Below, piece after piece: positions 1 to 12,100 of a stretch of 64,000 bases of DNA. Position numbers and translations under genes: made by a program. The DNA is taken from the NCBI RefSeq assembly GCF_963678635.1, contig NC_087064.1, positions 54,258,338 through 54,322,337 on the forward strand, given 5' to 3'. The DNA comes from Symsagittifera roscoffensis. Taxonomy: Eukaryota; Xenacoelomorpha; Acoela; Convolutidae. The notes under the pieces are model-generated. The model saw nothing but the letters and a program-made list of their open reading frames with translations. It had not been told where the DNA came from and searched no databases. The first letter of the stretch is position 1, and every line of letters begins with the position of its first letter.

Positions 1-3000
1 GATGCGGTCTGCTAGATGTTGAGGTGCGCAGATGCTAATAGGTTTCTTGAAATTCTACCATTAGGTTATTTTAGTGGTCAGATAGAAATTGAGGTGCGGA
101 GGATTCTTTTTGGTTTTTGAAAATCCTTAAAAAATTGTTTTTGATACGGTATGCTGAAGGTTGAGCTGCGCAGGAGTCTAATTGCTTTGTGAAGCTCTAA
201 GAGGCTGCTTTTGTTAAGATCTGATAGAGGTTGATTTATGCAGGTTTTTAATTGGTTATGAAATTTTAAGAAGATGTTTTTGATACGAACTGCTAGTTGT
301 TGAGGTGCGCAGGATTCTAGTTGGTTTTTGAAGTTCTAAAAGGCTGCTAGAGGTTGCTATGTGCAGGTTTTCGGTTGGTTTTGAAATTTTAGGATGATGT
401 TTTTAATACGATATGCTAGTGGTTGAGGTGTGCAAGATTCTATTTGGTTTTTGAAATTCTAGCAAGATTTTAATGATGCGGTCTACTAGATGTTGAGGTG
501 CGCAGGATTCTAATCGGTTTCTTGTAATTCCACGATGATTCTATTTTAGTGGCCACTTAGAAATTGAGGTCCGGAGGATTCTTTTTGGTTTTTGACTTTC
601 TAAAAAAATGTTTTTGATACCAACTGCTGAAGGTTGGGCTGCGCAGGAGTCTAATTGCTTTGTGAAGTTCTAAGGGGCTGCTTTTGATAAGATCTGATAG
701 AGGTGATTTATGCAGGTTTTTAATTGGTTATGAGTTTTTAAGGAGATGTTTTTGATACGAACTGCTAGTTTCTGAGGTGCCCAGGATTCTAGTTGGTTTT
801 TGAAGTTCTAAAAAGGCTGCTGGAGTTCGCTATGTGCAGGTTTTCAGTTGTTTTTGAATTTTTAGGAAGATGTTTATAATAGATATGCTAGTGGTTGAGG
901 TGTGCAAGATTCGATTTGGTTTTTGAAGTTCTAGGAAGATTTTAATGATGCGGTCTGCTAGATGTTGAGGTGCGCAGGATGGTAATAGGCTTCTTGAAAT
1001 TCTACGATGAGGTTATTTTAGTGGTCAGATAGAAATTGAGGTGCGGAGGATTCTTTTTGGTTTTTGAAAATCCTAAAAAAAAATGTTTTGGATACGGTAT
1101 GCTGAAGGTTGAGCTGCGCAAGAGTCTAATTGCTTTGTGAAGCTCTAAGAGGCTGATTTTGATAAGATCTGATAGAGGTTGATTTATGCAGGTTTTTAAT
1201 TGGTTATGAAATTTTAAGAAGATGTTTTTGATACGAACTGCTCGTTGTTGAGGTGCGCAGGATTCTAGTTGGTTTTTAAAGTTTAAAAAGACTGCTAGAT
1301 GTTGCTATGTGCAGGTTTTCAGTTGGTTTTGAAATTTTAGGTTGATGTTTTTAATACGATATGCTAGTGGTTGAGGTGTGCAAGATTCTATTTGGTTTTT
1401 GAAATTCTAGCAAGGTTTTAATGATGCGGTCTGCTAGATGTTGAGGTGCGCAGGATTCTAATCGGTTTCTTGCAAGTCCACGATGATGTTATTTTAGTGG
1501 TCAGTTAGAAATTGAAGTGCGGAGGATTCTTTTTGGTTTTTGACTTTCTAAAAAAAATGTTTTTGATACGGTCTGCTGAAGGTTGGGCTGCGCAGGAGTC
1601 TAATTGTTTTGTGAAGTTCTAAGAGGCTGCTTTTGATAAGATCTGATAGAGGTTGATTTATGCAGGTTTTTAATTGGTTATGATTTTTTAAGGAGATGTT
1701 TTTGATACGAACTGCTAGTTGTTGAGGTGCGCAGGATTCTAGTTGGTTTTTGAAGTTCTAAAAAGGCTGCTGGAGTTCGCTATATGCCGGTTTTCAGTTG
1801 GTTTTGAATTTTTAGGAAGATGTTTATAATACGATATGCTAGTGGTTGAGGTGTGCAAGATTCGATTTGGTTTTTGAAGTTCTAGGAAGATTTTAATGAT
1901 GCGGTCTGCTAGATGTTGAGGTGCGCAGGATGGTTATAGGTTTCTTGAAATTCTACGATGAGGTTATTTTAGTGGTCAGATAGAAATTGAGGTGCGGAGG
2001 ATTCTTTTTGGTTTTTGAAAATCCTAAAAACAAATGTTTTGGATACGCTATGCTGAAGGTTGAGCTGCGCAAGAGTCTAATTGCTTTGTGAAGCTCTAAG
2101 AGGCTGCTTTTGATAAGATCTGATAGAGGTTGATTTATGCAGGTTTTTAATTGGTTATGAAATTTTAAGAAGATGTTTTTGATACGAACTGCTCGTTGTT
2201 GAGGTGCGCAGGATTCTAGTTGGTTTTTGAAGTTTAAAAAGGCTGCTAGATGTTGCTATGTGCAGGTTTTCAGTTGGTTTTGAAATTTTAGGATGATGTT
2301 TTTAATACGATATGCTAGTGGTTGAGGTGTGCAAGATTCTATTTGGTTTTTGAAATTCTAGCAAGGTTTTAATGATGCGGTCTGCTAGATGTTGAGGTGC
2401 GCAGGATTCTGATCGGTTTCTTGCAAGTCCACGATGATGTTATTTTAGTGGTAAGTTAGAAATTGAGGTGCGGAGGATTCTTTTTGGTTTTTGACTTTCT
2501 AAAAAAAAATGTTTTTGATACGGTCTGCTGAAGGTTGGGCTGCGCAGGAGTCTAATTGCTTTGTGAAGTTCTAAGAGGCTGCTTTTGATAAGATCTGATA
2601 GAGGTTGATTTATGCAGGATTTTAATTGGTAATGAAATTTTAAGAAGAGGTTTTTGATACAAACTGCTAGTTGTTGAGGTGCGCAGGATTCTAGTTGGTT
2701 TTTGAAGTTCTAAAAAGGCTGCTGGAGTTCGCTATATGCCGGTTTTCAGTTGTTTTTGAATTTTTAGGAAGATGTTTATAATACGATATGCTAGTGGTTG
2801 AGGTGTGCAAGATTCTATTTGGTTTTTGAAATTCTAGCAAGGTTTTAATGATGCGGTCTGCTAGATGTTGAGGTGCGCAGGATTCTGATCGGTTTCTTGC
2901 AAGTCCACGATGATGTTATTTTAGTGGTAAGTTAGAAATTGAGGTGCGGAGGATTCTTTTTGGTTTTTGACTTTCTAAAAAAAAATGTTTTTGATACGGT

Positions 3001-4750
3001 CTGCTGAAGGTTGGGCTGCGCAGGAGTCTAATTGCTTTGTGAAGTTCTAAGAGGCTGCTTTTGATAAGATCTGATAGAGGTTGATTTATGCAGGTTTTTA
3101 ATTGGTTATGATTTTTCAAGGAGATGTTTTTGATACGAACTGCTAGTTGTTGAGGTGCGCAGGATTCTAGTTGGTTTTTGAAGTTCTAAAAAGGCTGCTG
3201 GAGTTCGCTATATGCCGGTTTTCAGTTGTTTTTGAATTTTTAGGAAGATGTTTATAATACGATATGCTAGTGGTTGAGGTGTGCAAGATTCGATTTGGTT
3301 TTTGAAGTTCTAGGAAGATTTTAATGATGCGGTCTGCTAGATGTTGAGGTGCGCAGGATGGTTATAGGTTTCTTGAAATTCTACGATGAGGTTATTTTAG
3401 TGGTCAGATAGAAATTGAGGTGCGGAGGATTCTTTTTGGTTTTTGAAAATCCTAAAAACAAATGTTTTGGATACGCTATGCTGAAGGTTGAGCTGCGCAA
3501 GAGTCTAATTGCTTTGTGAAGCTCTAAGAGGCTGCTTTTGATAAGATCTGATAGAGGTTGATTTATGCAGGTTTTTAATTGGTTATGAAATTTTAAGAAG
3601 ATGTTTTTGATACGAACTGCTCGTTGTTGATGTGCGCAGGATTCTAGTTGGTTTTTGAAGTTTAAAAAGGCTGCTAGATGTTGCTATGTGCAGGTTTTCA
3701 GTTGGTTTTGAAATTTTAGGATGATGTTTTTAATACGATATGCTAGTGGTTGAGGTGTGCAAGATTCTATTTGGTTTTTGAAATTCTAGCAAGGTTTTAA
3801 TGATGCGGTCTGCTAGATGTTGAGGTGCGCAGGATTCTGATCGGTTTCTTGCAAGTCCACGATGATGTTATTTTAGTGGTAAGTTAGAAATTGAGGTGCG
3901 GAGGATTCTTTTTGGTTTTTGACTTTCTAAAAAAAAATGTTTTTGATACGGTCTGCTGAAGGTTGGGCTGCGCAGGAGTCTAATTGCTTTGTGAAGTTCT
4001 AAGAGGCTGCTTTTGATAAGATCTGATAGAGGTTGATTTATGCAGGATTTTAATTGGTAATGAAATTTTAAGAAGAGGTTTTTGATACAAACTACTAGTT
4101 GTTGAGGTGCGCAGGATTCTAGTTGGTTTTTGAAGTTCTAAAAGGCTACTAGAGGTTGCTATGTGCAGGTTTTCAGTTGGTTTTGAAATTTTAAGAAGAT
4201 GTTTTTAATACGATATGCTAGTGGTTGAGGTGTGCAAGATTCTATTTGGTTTTTGAAATTCTAGCAAGATTTTAAAGATGCGGTCTGCTAAATGTTGAGG
4301 TGCGCAGGATTCTAATCGGTTTCTTGCAATTCCACGATGATGTTATTTTAGTGTTCAATTAGAAATTGAGGTGCGGAGGATTCTTTTTGGTTTTTGACTT
4401 TCTAAAAAAAATGTTTTTGATACGGTCTGCTGAAGGTTGGGCTGCGCAGAATTCTAATTGCTTTGTGAAGTTCTAAGAGGCTGTTTTTGATAAGATCTGA
4501 TAGAGGTTGATTTATGCAGGTTTTTAATTAGTTATGAAAATTTAAGAACATGTTTTTGATACGAACTGCTAGTTGTTGAGGTTCGCAGGATTCTAGTTGG
4601 TTTTTGAAGTTCTAAAAGGCTGCTAGAGGTTGCTATGTGCAGGTTTTCAGTTGGTTTTGAAATTTTAGGAAGATGTTTTAATACGATATGCTAGTGGTTG
4701 AGGTGTGCAAGATTCGATTTGGTTTTTGAAAATCTAGGAAAATTTTAATG
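1..4750 (+). repeat. 475-bp higher-order repeat, ten copies
   Basis: The satellite is organised here as a seven-monomer unit. The marker GATGCGGTCTGCTAGATG, or a one-base variant, recurs at 1, 475, 947, 1423, 1898, 2373, 2850, 3326, 3802, 4277 and 4750, giving periods of 472-477 bp. Two unit types mostly alternate. One has GATGGTAATAGG or GATGGTTATAGG after the marker (947, 1898, 3326). The other has GATTCTAATCGG or GATTCTGATCGG (475, 1423, 2373, 2850, 3802). This implies an older 950-bp, fourteen-monomer unit. The alternation breaks at 2373/2850, where two units of the second type are adjacent, as expected after an unequal exchange of one 475-bp unit. The stretch 1898-2850 is nearly identical to 3326-4277, so homogenisation here is recent. 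Confidence 0.92.
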
Positions 4751-5435
4751 ATGCGGTCTGCTAGATGTTGAGGTGCGCAGGATTCTAATCGGTTTCTTGA
4801 AATTCTACGATGATGTTATTTTAGTGGTCAGATAGAAATTGAGGTGCGGAGGATTCTTTTTGGTTTTTGGAAATCCTAAAAAAAATTGTTTTTGATACGG
4901 TATGCTGAAGGTTGAGCTGCGTAGGAGTCTAATTGATTTGTGAAGCTCTAAGAGGCTGATTTTGATACAGTCTGCTAGAGGTTGAAATGTTCAGGTTTTT
5001 AGTTGGTTTTGAAAAGTTAAGAAGATGTTTTTGATACGATCTGCTAGTGGTTGAGGTGCACATGATTCTAGTTGGTTTTTGAAACTCTAGGAAGATTTTA
5101 ATGATGCAGTCTGCTAGAGGTTGATGTGCGCAAGATTATATTTTGCTTCTTGCAACTCCAAGATGATGTTACCTCTGCGGTCAGCTAGAAATTGAGGTGC
5201 GGAAGATTCTTTTTGGTTTTGAAACTTCTTTAAAAAATGTTTTTGATACGATCTGCTGAAGGTTGAGCTGCGCAGGAGTCTAATTGCTTTGTGAAATTAT
5301 AGGAGGCTGCTTTTGATAAGATCTGATGGAGGTTGATTCATGCAGGTTTTTATATATTTATGAAATTTTAAGAAGATGTTTTTGATACGAACTGCTAGTT
5401 GTTGAGGTGCGCAGGATTCTAGTTGGTTTTTGAAG
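4750..5435 (+). repeat. Satellite segment duplicated 3.19 kb away, copy 1
   Basis: This stretch of about 685 bp matches 7936-8620 at a constant offset of 3185-3186 bp. Shared diagnostic variants include TTACCTCTGCGGTCAGC (near 5169 and 8354) and the ATTCATGCAGGTTTTTATAT variant late in each copy. The match ends at about 5436, where this copy reads GAAGTTAAAGTAG and the other reads GAAGTTCTAAAAAGG. That point is a recombination breakpoint inside a monomer. Confidence 0.8.
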
Positions 5436-7935
5436 TTAAAGTAGAATTTATTTATGCATTCTTTTAGAAGCTGAGGTGCGCAGGAATTTATTTGGTTTTG
5501 GAACTTCTAGAAAAGTGTTTTTGATACGGCCTGCTGAAGATTGTTACTTTGTGAAGTTTTAAGAGGTTGCATTTCATACGCTCTGCTAAAAGGTTTTTTT
5601 ATTTTTTGAGTTTCTATGAAAATGTTTTTGATGAGATTTGCCAAAAGCTGAATTGCGCAGGATTCTAGTTGCTTTCTTAATTTCAAGGATGTTATTTTTT
5701 CGATACATCCTGCTAGAGATTGAGGTGAGCGGGATTCTAGTACAGTTTTGATTTTCGAAGAAGCTGTTTTTGATACGGTCTGCCATCAGTTGAGCTGCCC
5801 AATGTTGTAATTAGTTATTAAAGTTCTAAGAGGCTGCTTTTGATACGGTCTGCTAGAAGTTAAGATGCACAAGATTCTAGTTCAATTTTGAATTTTCAAG
5901 AAGATGATATAAAAATGGTCTGCTAGAGGTTGAAGTGCGCCAAATTCTAGTTGGTTTTTGAAATTCTACGAATATATTTTTGATACGGTCTGCTAGAGGT
6001 TGAGGTGCGCAGAATTTTGGTTTGTTTTTCTAGTTCTAAGAGGCTGCTTTTGATACGGTCTGCTAGAGTTTGAGGTGCGCAAGATTTCACTTGGTTTTTA
6101 AAATTCTAGTAAGATGCTCTTGATACGGTCTGCTAGAGATAATATGTGCAGGTTTTTAGTTGGTTTTGAAATTTTAAGAAGATGTTTTCGATACGATCTG
6201 CTAGTGGTTGAGGTGCGCAGGATTCTAGTTGGTTTTTGAAATTTTAGAATTATTTCAATGATGCGGTCTGCTAGAGGTTGATGTGCGCAGGATTCTAGTT
6301 GGTTTGTGAAGTTCTAGGAGGCTGCTTTTGATACTATCTGCTAGTAGTTGAGGTGCGCAGGATATTGTTTGGGTTTTGAGTTTTTATGAAAATATTTTGA
6401 TGAGATCTACTATAGGTTGAATTGCGCAGGATTCTAGTTAGTTTCTTCTATTCTAGTGCGTTTTTTTTCGATAAGGTCTGCTAGAAGCTGAGCTGCGCAA
6501 GATTCTAGTTGGTTTTGAAGTTCTAGTAGATGCTATTTATGGGTTCTTTTAGAAATTGAGGTGCGCAGAAATTTTTTAAATTTTGAATTTCTAAAAAAAA
6601 AATGTTTTTGTTACGGTCTGCTGAAGGTTGGGCTGCGCAGGAGTCTAATTGCTTTCTGAAGTTTTAAGAGGCTGCTTTTGATAAGATCTGATAGAGGTTG
6701 ATTTATGCAGGTTTTTAATTGGTTATAAAATTTTAAGAAGATGTTTTTGATACGAACTGCTAGTTGTTGAGGTGCGCAGGATATTGTTTGGGTTTTGAGT
6801 TTTTATGAAAATATTTTGATGAGATCTACTATAGGTTGAATTGCGCAGGATTCTAGTTAGTTTCTTCTATTCTAGTGCGTTTTTTTTCGATAAGGTCTGC
6901 TAGAGGCTGAGTTGCGCAAGATTCTAGTTGGTTTTTGAAGTTCTAGTAGATGCTATTTATGGGTTCTTCTAGAAGTTGAGGTGTGCAGAAGTTTTTTTAG
7001 TTTTTGACTTTCAAAAAAAAATGTTTTTGATACGGTCTGCTGAAGGTTGGGCTGCGCAGGAGTCTAATTGCTTTCTGAAGTTTTAAGAGGCTGCTTTTGA
7101 TAAGATCTGATAGAGGTTGATTTATGCAGGTTTTTAATTGGTTATAAAATTTTAAGAAGATGTTTTTGATACGAACTGCTAGTTGTTGTGGTGCGCAGGA
7201 TTCTAGTTGGTTTTTGAATTTCTAATAGGCTGCTTTTGATACAGTCTGCTAAGGTTGATATGTGCAAGTTTTTAGTTGGGTTTGAAATTTTAGGAAGATG
7301 CTTCTGATACGATATGGCAGTGGTTGAGGTGCGCAAGATTTGGTTGTTGAAATTCTAGGAAGATTTTAATGATGTGGTCTGCTAGATGTTGATGTGCGCA
7401 GGATTCTAATTGGTTTCTTGCAATTCCACGATGATGTTACTTTAGTGGTCAGTTAGAAATTGAGGTGCGGAGGCTTCTTTTTGGTTTTTGGAATTCCTAA
7501 TAAATAGTTTTTGATACGGTCTGCTGAAGGTTGAGCTGTGCAGGAGTCTAATTGATTTGTGAAGCTCTAAGAGGCTGATTTTGATACATTCTGCTGGAGG
7601 TTGATTTATGCAGTTTTTTAGATGGTTATGAAATTTTAAGAAGATGTTTTTGATATGATCTGCTAGTGGTTGAGGTGCGCAGGATTCTAGTTGGTTTTTG
7701 ATATTCTAGGAAGGTTTTAATGATGCGGTCTGCTAGAGATTGATGTGCGCAGGATTCTACTTTGCTTCTTGCAACTCCAAGATAATGTTACTTCTGCGGT
7801 CAGCTAGAAATTGAGGTGCGGAAGATTCTTTTTGGTTTTGAAATTTCCAAAAAAAAAATGTTTTTGATACGATATGCTAGTGGTTGAGGTGTGCAAGATT
7901 ATATTTGTTTTTTGAAATTCTAGCAAGATTTTAAT
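5436..7935 (+). repeat. Degenerate mixed-monomer zone with a 419-bp tandem duplication
   Basis: Monomers here differ more from each other than in the flanking blocks and include some that occur nowhere else. The segment 6360-6779 is repeated at 6780-7199. Both copies begin GATATTGTTTGGGTTTTGAG and contain GATGAGATCTACTATAGG and a TTCTTCTATTCTAGTGCG variant, which gives a period of 419 bp, equal to six monomers. The rest has no regular higher-order period that I can see. It looks like an older part of the array, or one outside the homogenised core. Confidence 0.78.
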
Positions 7936-9180
7936 GATGCAGTCTGCTAGATGTTGAGGTGCTCAGGATTCTAATCGGTTTCTTGAAATTCTACGATGAT
8001 GTTTTTTAGTGGTCAGATAGAAATTGAGGTGCGGAGGATTCTTTTTGGTTTTTGGAAATCCTAAAAAAAATTGTTTTTGATACGGTATGCTGAAGGTTGA
8101 GCTGCGCAGGAGTCTAATTGATTTGTGAAGCTCTAAGAGGCTGATTTTAATACAGTCTGCTAGAGGTTGATATGTTCAGGTTTTTAGTTGGTTTTGAAAA
8201 TTTAAGAAGATGTTTTTGATACGATCTGCTAGTGGTTGAGGTGCACAGGATTCTAGTTGGTTTTTGAAACTCTAGGAAGATTTTAATGATGCAATCTGCT
8301 AGAGGTTGATGTGCGCAAGATTATATTTTGCTTCTTGCAACTCCAAGATGATGTTACCTCTGCGGTCAGCTAGAAATTGAGGTGCGGAAGATTCTTTTTG
8401 GTTTTGAAACTTCTTTAAAAAATGTTTTTGATACGATCTGCTGAAGGTTGAGCTGCGCAGGAGTCTAATTGCTTTGTGAAATTATAAGAGGCTGCTTTTG
8501 ATAAGATCTGATGGAGGTTGATTCATGCAGGTTTTTATATATTTATGAAATTTTAAGAAGATGTTTTTGATACGAACTGCTAGTTGTTGAGGTGCGCAGG
8601 ATTCTAGTTGGTTTTTGAAGTTCTAAAAAGGCTGCTGGAGTTCGCTATGTGCAGGTTTTCAGTTGTTTTTGAGTTTTTAGGAAGATGTTTATAATACGAT
8701 ATGCTAGTGGTTGAGGTGTGCAAGATTCGATTTGGTTTTTGAAGTTCAAGGAAGATTTTAATGATGCGGTCTGCTAGATGTTGAGGTGCGCAGGATGGTA
8801 ATAGTCTTCTTGAAATTCTACGATGAGGTTATTTTAGTGGTCAGATTGAAATTGAGGTGCGGAGGATTCTTTTTGGTTTTTGACTTTCTAAAAAAAATGT
8901 TTTTGATACGGTCTGCTGAAGGTTGGGCTGCGCAGGAGTCTAATTGATTTGTGAAACTCTTAGAGGCTGATTTTGGTACAGTCTGCTAAGGTTGATATGT
9001 GCAGGTTTTTAGTTGGTTTTGAAATTTTAAGAAGATGCTTTTGATACGGTCTGCTAGTGGTTGAGGTAAGCAGGAGTCTAGTTGGTTTTTGAAATTCTTG
9101 GAAGATTTCAATGATGCGGTCTGCTAGAGTCTGATGTGCGCAGGATTCTAGTGGGTATGTGAAGTTCTAGGAGGCTGCTT
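7936..9180 (+). repeat. Satellite segment, copy 2 of the 685-bp duplication plus transition
   Basis: Bases 7936-8620 repeat 4750-5435. From 8621 the sequence returns to monomers of the 475-bp type (GGCTGCTGGAGTTCGC near 8629, GCAGGATGGTAATAG near 8790). It then passes at about 9180 into the block that is duplicated 8.16 kb downstream. The segment is therefore a mosaic of three module types joined in register. Confidence 0.75.
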
Positions 9181-12100
9181 TTGATAAGATCTGATAGAGG
9201 TTGATTTATGCAGGTTTTAAATTGGTTATGAAATTTAAGAAGATGTTTTTGATACGAACTGCTAGTGATTGAGGTGCGAAGGATTATAGTTAGTTTTTGA
9301 AATTCTAGGAAGATATTATTGATGCTGTCTGCGAGAGGTTGAGGTGGGCAGGATTCTACTTGGTTTCTCGCAATCCAAGATGATGTTACTTCTGCGGTTA
9401 GCTAGAAATTGAAGTGCGGTGGATTCTTTTTGGTTTTAGAATCTAGTAGATATTTTTGATACGATCTGATAGTGTTTGAGGTGCGCAGGTTGCTAGTTGG
9501 TTTTTGAAATTCTAGGAAGATTTTAATGAGAAGTCTGCTAGAGGTTGAAGTGCGGAGGATGCGTTTTGGTTTTTGGAATTTCTAAAACAAACTGTTTTTG
9601 ATACGGTGTGCTGAAGGTTGAATTGCTCAGGAGTCTAATTGATTTGTGAAGTTCTAAAAGGCTGCTTTTGATACAGTCTGCTAGAGGTTGATATGCGCAA
9701 AATTTTAGTTGATTTTGAAATTTTAAGAAGATGTTTTTGATACGATCTGCTAGTGGTTGAGGTGTGCAAGATTCTATTTGGTTTTTGAAATTCTAGGAAA
9801 ATTTTAATGATGCGGTCTTTTAGAATTTGAGATGCGCAGGATTCTACTTGGTTTTTCGCAATTCCAAGATGATGTTATTTCGGCGGTCAGCTAGAAATTG
9901 AGGTGCGGAGAATTCTTTTTTGATTTTTGAGATTCGAGGAAGTTTTTTACGATGCGGTCTTTTAGAAGTTGAGGTGCGCAGGATTCTACTCTAGTCCTTG
10001 CAATACCAAAATGATGTTATTTCAGCAGTCAGCTAGAAATTGAGGTGAGGAGGATTCTTTTTGGTTTCGAAATTTCCAAAAAAAAATGTTTTTGATACGA
10101 TATGCTAGTGGTTGAGGTGTGCAAGATTCTATTTGTTTTTTGAAATTCTAGCAAGTTTTTAATAATGCAGTCTGCTAGATGTTGAGGTGCTCAGGATTCT
10201 AATCGGTTTCTTGCAATTCCACGATGATGTTATTTTAGTGGTCAGCTAGAAATTGAGGTGCGGAGAATTCTTTTTGATTTTTGGAATTACTAAAAAAACG
10301 TTTTTGATACGGTCTGCTGAAGGTTGAGCTGCGCAGGAACCTAATTGATTTGTGAAGCTCTAAGAGGCTGTTTTTGATACAGTCTGCTAGAGGTTGATTT
10401 ATGCAGTTTTTTAGATGGTTATGAAACTTTAAGAAGATGTTTTTGATATGATCTGCTAGTGATTGAGGTGCGTAGGATTTTGTTTGGTTTTCGAATTTCT
10501 TTGAAAATTTTTTTGATGAGATCTGCTATAGGTTAAAATGCGCAGGATTCTAGTTATTTTTCCGAGTTATAGTAGATGCTAATTATGGGTTCATCTAGAA
10601 GTTGAGGTGCGCAGAAGTTAATTTAATTTTCGACTTTCTAAAATATTGTTTTTGATACGGCCTGCTGAAGGTTGAGCTGCGCAGGAGTCTAATTTCTTTG
10701 TGAAGTTCTAAGACGCTGCTTTTGATAAGATCTATAGAGGTTGATTTATGCAGGTTTTTAGTTGGTTATGAAATTTTAGGAAGATGTTTTTGATACGAAC
10801 TGCTAGTTGTTGAGGTTCGCAGGAATCTAGTCGATTTTTGAAATTCTAGGAAGATTTTAATGATGCAGTCTGCTAGAGGTTGATGTGCGCAGGATTCTTC
10901 TTTGCTTCTTGCAACTCCAAGATAATGTTACTTCTGCGGTCAGCTAGAAATTGAGGTGCGGAAGATTCTTTTTGGTTTTGAAATTTCCAAAAAAAAAAGG
11001 TTTTTGATACGATATGCTAGTGGTTGAGGTGTGCAAGATTATATTTGTTTTTTGAAATTCTAGCAAGATTTTAATGATGCAGTCTGCTAGATGTTGAGGT
11101 GCTCAGGATTCTAATCGGTTTCTTGCAATTCCACGATGATGTTAGTTTAGTGGTCAGCTAGAAATTGAGGTGCGGAGGATTCTTTTTGGTTTTTGGAATT
11201 ACTAGAAAAACGTTTTTGATACGGTCTGCTGAAGGTTGAGCTGCGCAGGAGTCTAATTGATTTGTGAAACTCTTAGAGGCTGATTTTGGTACAGTCTGCT
11301 AAGGTTGATATTTGCAGGTTTTTAGTTGGTTTTGAAATTTTAAGAAGATGCTTTTGATACGGTCTGCTAGTGGTTGAGGTAAGCAGGATTCTAGTTGGTT
11401 TTTGAAATTCTTGGAAGATTTTAATGATGCGGTCTGCTAGAGTCTGATGTGCGCAGGATTCTAGTTGGTATGTGAAGTTCTAGGAGGCTGCTTTTGATAC
11501 TATCTGCGAGTAGTTGAGGTGTGTAGGATTTTGTTTGGTTTTCGAATTTCCTTGAAAATTTTTTTGATGAGATCTGCTATAGGTTAAAATGCGCAGTTGA
11601 TGCTATTTATGGGTTCATCTAGAAGTTGAGGTGCGCAGAAGTTAATTTACTTTTCGACTTTCTAAAAAAAAGTTTTTAATACGGTCTGCTGAAGGTTGAG
11701 CTGCGCAGGAGTTTAATTGCTTTGTGAAGTTCTAAGAGGCTGCTTTTGATAAGATCTGATAGAGGTTGATTTATGCAGGTTTTAAATTGGTTATGAAATT
11801 TAAGAAGATGTTTTTGATACGAACTGCTAGTGATTGAGGTGCGAAGGATTATAGTTAGTTTTGAAATTCTAGGAAGATATTATTGATGCTGTCTGCAAGA
11901 GGTTGAGGTGGGCAGGATTCTACTTGGTTTCTCGCAATCCAAGATGATGTTACTTCTGCGGTTAGCTAGAAATTGAAGTGCGGTGGATTCTTTTTGGTTT
12001 TAGAATCTAGTAGATATTTTTGATACGATCTGATAGTGTTTGAGGTGCGCAGGTTGCTAGTTGGTTTTTGAAATTCTAGGAAGATTTTAATGAGAAGTCT

